From NCBI GenBank assembly GCA_013350335.1, contig CM023540.1, positions 31,413,175-31,477,174 of the forward strand: a DNA stretch of 64,000 nt, written 5' to 3'. Below the pieces are notes generated by a model. That model searched no databases and was not told where the DNA came from. It worked only from the letters and a program-made list of their open reading frames with translations. The translations under genes and the position numbers were made by a program. The DNA is from Chimonanthus salicifolius (Eukaryota > Streptophyta > Magnoliopsida > Laurales > Calycanthaceae). Positions 10,801 to 20,161 of the stretch are shown in pieces (positions within the stretch are counted from its first letter, which is position 1; each line of letters starts with the position of its first letter).

Positions 10801-13800
10801 AAGTTATACACATGTATTCAAAGATGACCTAATTGCTTTTATAGTTCAGTTGTTGGTTACATGGGGTCTCACATGTCATTAATTCAAATTTCAAGCCCTT
10901 AAGGGGAAAAACAAAGAAGAAAGGAAACGAAAAAAAAAAAAAGGGAACTGCCACCTGGATTATGTAATAGTTAACTCTACTAATGCCCTGTCATCTGTGC
11001 CTCAGCTTCATCTGTGGGTGCTCTAGATTATTGTTTGATGGTAGCTTTAATCCTGAATCCCTCAAAGTGGGTATAGGAGGAGCTGTTTTAGATGAGTAAG
11101 GAAATTTAATATATTTATTTGCTAGAAACAATCTCTAGTAGGAGTGCTCAAGACTTCAGATAAATTTGGTATTCAAAACCATTGATTGAAGGCGACTCTT
11201 TTTGTGCTATAAAGTTGGCAGATAAGCAGAATCCTTATCCATAGAGATTGGCAGATGCCATGCAGGAAGTGAGAGACCCCATTGAAAAGGGCCATCACTC
11301 ATATAAGGAGAGTTCATAACTAGCTAGCAGATTCATTAGCCAAAGCAGGTCTATCATCTGAAGTTTGATATTTAGATCTGCTTGTATTCTTTTGTTCTGT
11401 TCTGATTCTCTCCTTGAGAACCCTTTATCAATAATATCATCATCATTTCAAGAAAATCTTTTTAAAAGGAACTGATGCTTCAGAGCATTTCTATGTTGAA
11501 GTTTAATTTTTTACTTTTTATTTCTTCTAAAGGTTTCTTCCTTTCTTATGCCTTCTTTAGTTGATCTTAAAGTATGAATGCAGTATTTTAGAATAAAAAA
11601 AAATACGACCATCTAGATTAGACAATTGTTGGGTGAAATCCAAGATAGCATGTATTAGGATGACACCCACGCACTATCGATTAGTTATTATCACATGAAT
11701 CCTATGGCAAAGAAATTTGTGCATAATGTGGGAAATTTATAGTTTTTTTTTTTTTTTTGAGACCAAGGGAAACCTCGAGCCCACCTTAGGCGGTCTGTAG
11801 TCATGTTGCCAAGGTGTGCTTACGCCTCGCCCTCCTAAAACCCTGGAAGGACACCCCACACCGACATAGAGTGCCCCCAGTTAACGCCACCAGGGATTGA
11901 ACCTGTTACCTCTCACTGAAAGTAGTGGGAGGCAACCTAGTTGGGATACCCAGTAGTTGACATCCTGCTATATAACATACATGTTGACATCCTGCTTCAA
12001 AGAAGTGATTTCTAACACGACATGTTTCTTTGATGTAGGGGGTTAATCAAGCTAGGGCTGTTGGTGCTCCTCTGGAAGGGCCCTATGTTAGTGCTGTTCC
12101 AGAGGCTAAGGATGGTCAATTGACTCAATCCCATAGAAGTTACATATAGAATTTATGAAATTCATAATCTGATTGTAAATTGCAAATGTGTCTTTCATCC
12201 ATCATCAGATAAGGAATGATGTAGGTTGAAAAGCTTCCAACAATGGTTTAACAACATTTACTCCATTTTTCACCTTCTTTTACATTGTCGACATTCTTTT
12301 TAGGACAGATTCTCTCTCTCGTTTCTTAGTGATTGTGGTTGTAGTATGGTTTGAAACTTGAACTCAAACTCGAACCAAAAACCTATGAAGCCAATAACTT
12401 GGGTGAGTTTTTAAACTTGATTTGAACAACTCGGTAAAACTCGTTGACTCGCTTGACTCAAAATCTTATTGAGTCGAGTCAACTTGGACCAACTCACCCA
12501 ATTTTTTTCGAGTTCTCAAACTAAGTTTTGCAGCCTTTATATTCCCTAATAATAAAACTGTTACCTTTCTCTCAGAAGGTAATAAAGGAATTTCATTAAC
12601 AAATAATCGAAATGGAATCCCAACCATACAAAGAATCCATATAAAGGACTCAAAGTAAGGACAAGTCTAAAAACATGGATTTCCTTGGGCTTCCACTTTT
12701 AGCTAGAAAATTTGCAACACATTTTGCCAAACTTCTAATATGATGAAAAAGAAACATTGACCTCCTTCTTAGCTCCCTAATTTCTTTAAAAATGGATAAC
12801 AATTACAATGCACCCACTTAAGAGTGTTAATTGAATTCCCCTCAATGACGAGAATGCCTTGGAAGTGATTCTTGAAAATTTTCAATTCTTTCCTGGTGGC
12901 TAGAAATTCCGCCTCATTTGAGTCCGTCCTTCCAATTTGGACCCCAAAAAAAGGCATGGACCTTCCCATTTTAGTCACTAAAGATCCCTCCGATCCTTGT
13001 AGGACCCAATTTTCCTCTTCCACCCATTAATGTCAAATTTGAGAACATTGTTGGGTGGTTTCATCCATCTATATGTAACCTTATCCTTACACCACGAGTT
13101 TGTCAAAAGATCAAACCAACCTCTCCTTATGTCCAACGAGGAGATGCCTCTGAACTCCTTTGGACTTAAACCAACTGATGATACACGATCTAGCCAACTC
13201 AAAGACATCGCTAACCAATTTCACCTTTCCTTCAAAGATTCTACCATCGAGCTACTCCAAAATAAACCACACCACCACGCCTTCTACAAAATCCAGCCCT
13301 TGCCCAAGGACATTGATGCAGGACACAAAATTGAATAAACCTAAATGTCACTTCTCCATTTTGTTGTGTACTTCCTAAATAAATACTGCTCAATTTTTTT
13401 GCAAAATGGAGCACCTCACGTTTGATTCTTGCTCCACTTCCCTCATCCATTTCCATCCAGGTAGCAGTGGTTTGGAATGGCTTCCACCTTAAATTGCAAC
13501 TTTTAAATTGCAACTTGATACAGTCGTGCAGTATGTTACGTAAAATACACTCTCCCAGTTTTCCACTCCCAGAGATCTCATATCATAATGACAAAAAACC
13601 ATTCTCCAACTTGGAAGAAAGATGCTTTCTGCCACGTGTACTGATCCAAAAACAGCTTTGTACAAATCCATCAGTGGCACTAACCAAATATTCTCCTGAA
13701 AATTTTCTGCTAATCAGAACCAAATATACCAGTGGTAGAGTCACCCACATTTTCTCCCGAAACTGTTACCTTCTACTTCTAATACTACTACTACTACTTC

Positions 13801-14138
13801 CCTCAAACCCAAACCCAAATCTCTACTGTAGAATCGATTTTCTCTTGGGAAAAAAAATAGAGAGATTTTGTCTAAAAATCAAATGCAACAAACCCAGTAC
13901 ATAGGTCTAAGGAAAAGTCCCCATATTCCATACTTCTATGTTCTTGTTTGTCCCCATATTCCGTGTTCTGGTAGAGAATAGAAATCACAAAAAAAAAAAA
14001 AAAAATGTTTGGAATGGGAATCGAATTCTTTCCTAGAGTTGAATCGAGGAAAGAAACATTAGAAGGCGCCAAAAGTACGTGCATATGTAATCTAACGGAA
14101 GCACTTCTCATACCTTTAAAGGGGTAGATTCTTCTCAT
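7888..14138 (-). CDS. P-class PPR protein (At3g06920-like), frameshifted; exons 14138-14114 and 10488-7888
   Basis: This encodes a long P-class pentatricopeptide repeat protein with more than 20 tandem ~35-residue helical repeats. Such proteins bind organellar RNA and act in processing, stability or translation in mitochondria or plastids. Repeat phrasing (FCSLIDGLGRHGRVDEAY, TYGSVIDGLAKIDRLDEAY) and the C-terminal AAKSW ending match what I know of Arabidopsis At3g06920. The large exon spans 10488-7888, after an acceptor CAG/GTATAATC at 10489. A probable first exon at 14138-14114 encodes MRRIYPFK and ends at AAAG/GTATGAG; it joins in frame to GIIFRSDHKC, a basic N-terminus suited to organelle targeting. 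The frame breaks near 9178-9187, where one extra base moves it by +1. Correcting for it gives 874 residues, against about 871 in Arabidopsis. Either the allele is broken or the sequence has an error. The PPR identity is near certain, exon 1 is moderately supported. Confidence 0.85.
11030..11450 (+). mobile_element. Non-LTR retrotransposon (LINE) 3' end, RNase H remnant
   Basis: The plus strand from 11037 reads DGSFNPESLKVGIGGAVLDE, a typical LINE RNase H start (FDGS...GGIGGVLRD), and then hits a stop. Around 11331-11365 it reads ADSLAKAGLSSEV, the family's C-terminal 'ADxLAKxG' phrase. The frame is broken between them, so this is a dead fragment. ATC-rich sequence follows at about 11430-11450. 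Confidence 0.55.
11745..11960 (-). mobile_element. tRNA-derived SINE-like element (minus orientation)
   Basis: On the minus strand an A-box-like ATCCCAACTAGG (about 11948) is followed about 35 bases on by a B-box GGTTCAATCCC (about 11900). The element ends in a long poly(A), seen on the plus strand as a poly-T run at about 11741-11758. Promoter boxes at tRNA spacing plus an A tail identify a SINE. No target duplication was recognised. Confidence 0.55.
12690..13330 (-). mobile_element. LINE reverse-transcriptase C-terminus / RNase H relic
   Basis: Minus-strand frames read WMKPPNNVLKFDINGW (the linker and first RNase H strand of plant LINEs) and then, in another frame, GRTDSNEAEFLATRKELKIF and ILVIEGNSINTLKWV. 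These correspond to the 'DSNEAELxAIxxAL' and 'LIVEGDSxxAIxW' RNase H motifs. Frameshifts separate the pieces, so it is inactive. Confidence 0.65.
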
Positions 14139-14735
14139 GTTTGGCAGAAGTGAGTGAGTGAGCTCTCAGAGCTGTATCCGTTGGGAAGGCCTTTCCATTC
14201 GCGTTTGGATGCAGTTTTTATATGGGATTGTCCCAACAATTGAAGGATATCGTGAAATCAGATGAAACAAACGCCGAGAGATAGTGGACAAAGTCACCAA
14301 AGACCAAACCCAGAAGGGAGAGCAAATAAAAAATGAGATTATCAGTTTATCACCCGCGGATGGTACCTCACCGTGATTCTGTGCGAGACCACTAGAGAGC
14401 CGTTCGATCGAACGGTGAAGACTAAAATAACCTCAAACCGACTTCAGACGGTAGTCGAAAGTTTAGAATGTGGAAGTTCGACCGAAACAAAAAACCCTCA
14501 AACCGAAATCCTTCCCCTCCTTCTCCTTTCCCACCCAGAATCCTTCCCAAACCCCCAAATTCCATTCACCTGCTTCCTGATCTCCGCCGTCGCTGCCGCT
14601 GGCCGTCGATAGAAGGTACTTGGTCTTCTTAATTTTACCCTTGTCTGTAACAGGGACTCATGACATGAATTGGAATCCCTGTCTCTCGCCCATGGACATC
14701 AGCCCACTGTTCGGCGTCGTGGGTTTTACGGAGGT
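14139..14735. promoter_or_regulatory. Possible divergent promoter and plus-strand 5' exons
   Basis: Upstream of the PPR first exon the base composition rises in C and G. On the plus strand there are two exon-like pieces. One ends at GATAGAAG/GTACTTGG near 14614. The other, after CAG near 14653, has an ATG at 14665 (MNWNPCLSPMD, open for 23 codons) and ends at ACGGAG/GTAAGAG near 14733. No downstream exons are recognisable in the next 5 kb. It may be a leftover promoter and 5' end of a gene destroyed by insertions, or non-coding transcription. This is an inference. Confidence 0.3.
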
Positions 14736-14986
14736 AAGAGTCTAATATTCGAAGAGAGTACGTTTCGAATGCATCGTTGAATTAATATTTCTTGTAAAAA
14801 AATTATAAAACTGAAAATACTTAAAAAGTTGTGCATTTAAAATGGTAAATACTCTTACACTTTAGTCAAACTTTTTTGGGACGAGATTTCACATGCTATC
14901 TTTTTTAAATTAACAAGCACAGTAAAATATTATTTTATTAGTATTTTTTTTATATTAAAACACTACTTTGTCTACCGATTTAACAG

Positions 14987-14988
<2 letters not shown>

Positions 14989-15042
<54 letters not shown>
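14989..15042. repeat. (AT)n microsatellite
   Basis: About 27 uninterrupted AT dinucleotides. Confidence 0.95.
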
Positions 15043-15044
<2 letters not shown>

Positions 15045-15757
15045 ACATGAATTAAAAATACAAAAGTAATTATAATTTAATAGTCAAAATATTTATAGTC
15101 TTAGGTTCATAATCTTGTTTAATTTATTTTAAAAAAAATAAGAGGTACTTATTTTTTTTCTCAAAGTCTATCGAGATTAAATGGACCTAAAAATAAATTA
15201 TGAGCCAAATGTGTCGAACAAAAAATCTATGTCAATGCGCGTTTATTTAGGTCGAAATGGACTTGGGCTTTTACTATAAGCCCATCAAGGCCCGTTGGAT
15301 TCGTATTTAAAATATAAAAGGGCTTAAAAGCCCGACTCTCACTTTTCCGAAAAAATAACATTTGTTAAAACCTGTTTATATAGTGGTGTGTATTGTTAAA
15401 TGCCTAGATAAAGTAGCTCTTTAATATGAAAAAACACTAGTAAAATGGCATTTTCATGTTAAAATGCTAGATAATGCAGTGCTTCTTTCTAAAAAAAAAT
15501 AGCATTGGAAATTTTGTCTAGAAAAGTCTGACTAAGTGTACAAACACTCTCACTCAATTTCAAAATTTGTAGAAGTGTTTATCGGAGTGCACAACTTTTA
15601 AAGTATTTTTCAGTCAAAAATCCCTAAAATTGTTTTTAAATTGATTTTTAACTTAAATTGAGTAAAAATCTAATTCACAATGATAGACATAAGATGGAAA
15701 AGCAAGGTTTCTTTATACAATAGCTTTTCTTATTTGTCGTATTTAAATTGATAAATG

Positions 15758-15822
<65 letters not shown>
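15758..15822. repeat. (TA)n microsatellite with GTATA interruptions
   Basis: A run of TA/AT dinucleotides broken by a G at both ends of the tract. Confidence 0.9.
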
Positions 15823-16504
15823 TTATCATTATTTTTATTTACTGTGAAAATAATTGGTGTCTCCTTTTTAATCAAGGAGAACTGAAGATTTTATTTCTAG
15901 AGAAAAGAGATTACAAATATGAAAGGTAAATAAAATAAAATAGGAAATACACAAAAATAGAAAATACAATAAAATCAAATATAATCTAATAATATCTTAA
16001 CACAGATCTAATTGATTCTAACACTTATATTAATGCTACCTACCAAGAAAAGATATAATATATCTTTCTAGGATAAAATTTTGAAAGTTTTTAAATTTTA
16101 ACTGTATCTTCCAACTTAAATTTTATTTAATGTTAAATATAATTTAAATTAAACTAAATTGAGTAGAACTCAAATTCGTACGACAACTATAAAAAAAAAA
16201 CGAGGGATGAAAGGAATTTGACGTGAGTTTGCACTCATCTGACAAATTTTAATTAAAATTTTCTACGCCAAGCTCTCTCCTAAATGTGTACAGTATTAGA
16301 TAAAAGGGATGTGAATGAACATTCAAAAGTCTAATTATCTGAATATTTAATTAAAATAAATGAATTCAAATCCAACATTAGTTAATTTAAGTTTTAGAAT
16401 TATAATTTAATGACTGAAATGGATTTTAGCCTTGCATTTTGAATTTAGAGAACTCTACAACTTCAAATTCAATGTAATGTAGTCTACTAACTCACGTAAT
16501 CAGC

Positions 16505-16660
16505 GGTGCAAAATTCGGTATCGGCCGATATTACGCTCTCTCCTCATTTTTTTTAAACGGCTGATATGATATGATACGGCCGAGATATCGGTGTATCGGC
16601 CGATGATGTGGTTTCAAAATCGTATTATATCAGCCGATACGATCGGCTGATATTTGCACC
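16505..16660. mobile_element. Miniature inverted-repeat element (MITE)
   Basis: The element begins GGTGCAAA and ends TTTGCACC. Next to each end are further inverted copies of the TATCGGCCGATA / TATCAGCCGATA theme. At 156 bp with no coding capacity it fits a non-autonomous DNA transposon. No target-site duplication is recognisable, so I cannot assign the superfamily. Confidence 0.55.
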
Positions 16661-17012
16661 CGTGCACGTACTTGTTGAGGTGGTGGCTCAATTACACCGA
16701 GATTTTCTCCATAAAATAAGGATTGGCTTGCGGAAGATCTACAGGGAGTCTAAGCTTGGAGGCATTCACGGAAGTACATATGGATGTGGGTTGTGGATTC
16801 CTATTCCACATTAGGATGTTGTTTAAAACTGGAATAGCAACTTCCAGTTTACTTAGCACGTGGAAAAGAAAGATGAGAGAATGGGTTGCTATGCTTAAGG
16901 CTTATTCACTCTATATATATCAAGGAATATAGGGGTGATTGGATCTCTCCATCTAAGGCAGACAAGAAGTAGCTGAGAGAGAGGAGGCACAGTGAAGGAC
17001 CTTCTGGCCTTT
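16661..17012. other. Unassigned sequence before the 195-bp array
   Basis: No gene is recognised. With the sequence at 18573-18800 it may be a remnant of a retrotransposon that hosts the tandem array; this is an inference from adjacency only. Confidence 0.3.
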
Positions 17013-18572
17013 GACGGTACATGAGGAGATGGCTTCTTGGCTATACGCGTAGAGAGGCTCGAGAAGGACGTGTCTGGGTTGATTGCTATAACCCATCATC
17101 GAAGATGCTCACATTTGAGAAGCATATCGAGATGTGCTCGTAGAACGTAGGAAGCGTAAAGGGAGTAACACAGAAGTTGGGTTGACTATTTTGAGTAGGA
17201 GAGAGATGACGGTATATGAGGAGATGGCTTCTTGGCCATACGTATAGAGAGGCTCCAGAAGGACGTGTCTGGATTGATTGCTATAACCCATCATCGAAGA
17301 TGCTCACATTTGAGAAGTATGTCGAGATGTGCTCGTACAACGTAGGAAGCGTAGAGGGAATAACACAGAAGTTGGGTTGACTATTTTGAGTAGGAGAGAG
17401 ATGACGGTATATGAGGAGATGGCTTCTTGGCCATACGCGTAAAGAGGCTCCAGAAGGACGTATCTGGGTTGATTGCTATAACCCATCATCGAAGATGCTC
17501 ACATTTGAGAAGCATGTCGAGATGTGCTCGTAGAACGTAGGAAGCGTAAAGGGAGTAACACAGAAGTTGGGTTAACTATTTTGAGTAGGAGAGAGATGAC
17601 GGTATATGAGGAGATGGCTTCTTGGCCATACGTATAGAGAGGCTCCAGAAGGACGTATCTGGATTGATTGCTATAACCCATCATCGAAGATGCTCACATT
17701 TGAGAAGTATGTCGAGATGTGCTCGTAGAACGTAGGAAGCGTAGAGGGAGTAACACAGAAGTTGGGTTGACTATTTTGAGTAGGAGAGAGATGACGGTAT
17801 ATGAGGAGATGGCTTCTTGGCCATACGCGTAGAGAGGCTCCAGAAGGACGTGTCTGGGTTGATTGCTATAACCCATCATCGAAGATGCTCACATTTGAGA
17901 AGTATGTCGAGATGTGCTCGTACAACGTAGGAAGCGTAAAGGGAGTAACACAGAAGTTGGATTGACTATTTTGAGTAGGAGAGAGATGACGGTATATGAG
18001 GAGATGGCTTCTTGGCCATACGTATAGAGAGGCTCCAGAAGGACGTATCTGGATTGATTGCTATAACCCATCATCGAAGATGCTCACATTTGAGAAGTAT
18101 GTCGAGATGTGCTCGTACAACGTAGGAAGCGTAGAGGGAGTAACACAGAAGTTGGGTTGACTATTTTGAGTAGGAGAGAGATGACGGTATATGAGGAGAT
18201 GGCTTCTTGGCCATACGCGTAGAGAAGCTCCAGAAGGACGTGTCTGGGTTGATTGCTATAACCCATCATCGAAGATGCTCACATTTGAGAAGCATGTCGA
18301 GATGTGCTCGTATAACGTAGGAAGCGTAGAGGGAGTAACACAGAAGTTGGGTTGACTATTTTGAGTAGGAGAGAGATGACGGTACGTGAGGAGATGGCTT
18401 CTTGGCCATACGTGTAGAGAGGCTCCAGAAGGACGTGTCTGGGTTGATTGCTATAACCCATCATCGAAGATGCTCACGTTTGAGAAGCATGTCGGGATGT
18501 GCTCGTAGAATGTAGGAAGCATAAAGGGAGTAACACAAAAGTTGGGTTGACTATTTTGAGTAGGAGAGAGAT
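17013..18572. repeat. Eight tandem copies of a 195-bp unit (390-bp dimeric higher order)
   Basis: The array is 1560 bp, exactly 8 x 195. Units start at 17013, 17208, 17403, 17598, 17793, 17988, 18183 and 18378. They differ at only a few sites. In copies 1-6 the variants alternate: odd copies have ACGCGTA and GGGTTG, even copies have ACGTATA and GGATTG, so expansion proceeded in 390-bp pairs. Copy 8 at the right edge is the most diverged. The period is a multiple of three, so each unit shows a 61-codon minus-strand frame with a stop in every unit; this follows from the repetition and is not evidence of a gene. Confidence 0.95.
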
Positions 18573-18818
18573 TTACATCAACTGAGAGGTGACGTCGATG
18601 TGCTGTATAAATGGATGTACAAGGGGCTCGGGACTTCGAGTTTGGGCTCATGACTCAAGGGAGTTATTAATATTGTACATGTCTTTCTTTCTCTATGAAT
18701 ATTCTGTCGCTCCGTGGACGTAGGCCATGTGGGCCGAACCATGTTAAAATATTGTGTTGTGTTGTACTGGGTTTTTATTTTCGTTCGATTTTTCTTCTTT
18801 CGCGCGTAACGCTAAAAG
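18573..18818 (+). mobile_element. Probable Ty1-copia-type LTR fragment
   Basis: The phrase TCCGTGGACGTAGGCC followed by GCCGAACCA and an ATTGTGTTG stretch (about 18710-18765) is typical of the R-U5 part of plant copia LTRs, which often read 'CGTGGATGTAGGC...GCCGAACCACGT'. A CTATGAATATTCTG stretch just before it resembles the usual polyadenylation region. No primer-binding site or coding region was found, so it is a fragment or solo LTR. Confidence 0.4.
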
Positions 18819-19014
18819 TAATATTGTTTTTTTTTCCTTTTGAATTTACGTATGGAAAACTGCGGGATACCTAGCGTAAAACCCCCACGAGTAAACCCCT
18901 ACCCTTAAGGCACACCAAGGTTAGGCCATGAGGGCTCAAACCCGTGATCTCCTGCTTCCTGAAGTGGGAGATAACCAGCTGAGCTACATCCACATGGGTC
19001 ATAATATTGTTTTT
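18819..19014 (-). mobile_element. tRNA-derived SINE with perfect 13-bp target duplication
   Basis: The body runs from 18832 to 19001 on the minus strand. Its head has a clear A box, TAGCTCAGCTGG (18985-18974), and a B box, GGTTTGAGCCC (about 18937-18927), at the spacing seen in tRNA genes. It ends in an A-rich tail, seen as T-rich on the plus strand at 18827-18840. The 13-bp sequence TAATATTGTTTTT flanks it at both 18819-18831 and 19002-19014. The intact duplication points to a fairly recent insertion. Confidence 0.8.
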
Positions 19015-20161
19015 GAGAGGTACTAACTCACATAATATATCACATAAAAATATAAACTCTATTACATTTCTAAAGTATTTGATTTCTATTACTCTGAAAT
19101 TTTCTATAGATCAATAATTTGATATACCATTTTCTTCTATTATCTTTTCATAAAAAAAGAGAAGCCTAATTTAAGTTTGGATTGATGATTAATGTCAGTA
19201 CTCATCAACTCAATGTCTTAAAAATTAAAGCATTCATTAAATATTTTTATGATAACTTAGATTAATTATATTTAATCATTAAGTTGAACTATTTTAAGAG
19301 TGCCCATCTTAAACATGTAAACTGTTTTAGAAGATACGAGATTGATGAAGTGAAATTCCCATTTTACTTTTACCGGTGCACCACTCAACAAGTACCGGGA
19401 CCGGTATGTAGAGAATATACATATAGAGCGACGTGTTACACGTACATCGATACTTCTTGAGTGGTGCATCGATAAAGATAAAATAAGAATTTCACTCTAT
19501 TCTATGTCTTTCAGAAGATTTTGGTCATGTTATTTTAACTATAATTTTAATCTAACCTTGTAATGGAGAGGTTTGAGAGATCTCTGGACTTTGGACTTTG
19601 GACTTTGAGGGATCAGGCAAGTCAGGGTGAGTCATGTCTTGTGATAAAATGGAAAAAAAGAGATGAATGGATTAGTTTACCACAAAGGCTATCTAAGTAT
19701 CTAATTGAAAATCATTGAGTTATCTTATTCCTTATCTTTCATACAAAAGAACAATTAAATAAGATTTTTATATATTATGATTAATTAAAAGATGTATTAA
19801 ACAAATAAGAAAAAATATTGATTTTTTTGAAAATAAAATAATAATTTCATTGACTAATGAAAGCATAATTAATTAAGATGATTCATTAAACTAATGAAAG
19901 CAGAATTTTCTAATAATCATTTAAAAATAATAAAATATTAATGTTACTTTAGAAAAACATTATTTCCCATATTCCAAAATCCCAATTCTTCTCTTTCCAT
20001 CCATCCAAGGGCATGATAATTTAACCGCCGAAAATTCCCCTGTGATTTTCGACCGTAGAAATGCAAATGCATTCATCTCCATCTCCCCTTTCCCTTCTCC
20101 ACTCACCCTCCATTTCCCGTTAATTTCCCCATCTCTCTATATCTGGAAAGAAGAAGAAAAG
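19015..20161. other. Spacer and 5' flank of the BTB gene
   Basis: AT-rich to about 19970, then a C/T-rich leader (about 19980-20161) that looks like the 5' UTR of the BTB gene. An upstream in-frame ATG at 20042 exists but probably lies in the leader. No other gene is seen. Confidence 0.5.

Larger units (their letters stand above)
10489..14113 (-). other. Putative 3.6-kb first intron of the PPR gene, packed with retroelement relics
   Basis: If the 8-codon first exon is right, this whole stretch is intron. It has GT at 14113-14112 and AG at 10490-10489 on the minus strand. It holds two LINE RNase H relics (11030-11450 plus strand, 12690-13330 minus strand) and a SINE-like element (11745-11960). 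The remainder shows no gene. Confidence 0.5.
14736..16500. other. Gene-free AT-rich spacer
   Basis: Low-complexity AT-rich sequence with two AT microsatellites (14989-15042, 15758-15822). No coding frame of substance is present. Confidence 0.6.

Noticed and set aside
13422..13904. 160-codon plus-strand frame
   Set aside because: No family resemblance; it partly overlaps LINE debris on the other strand and low-complexity TACTAC repeats.
17109..18464. Seven near-identical 61-codon minus-strand open frames
   Set aside because: They repeat because the DNA repeats with a period of 195; each has its own stop, and there is no sign of coding selection or a known domain.
17013..18572. CRISPR-like array
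   Set aside because: The repeats are contiguous with no spacers, and the DNA is plant nuclear.
18927..18985. A genuine tRNA gene at the A/B boxes
   Set aside because: The flanks do not form an acceptor stem, and an A-rich tail with target duplications shows it is a SINE.
20042..20161. Upstream Met of the BTB gene (40 extra residues)
   Set aside because: The stretch is low-complexity Ser/Pro/Phe with a leader-like base composition, and MMESQ at 20162 is a better start; it cannot be wholly excluded.
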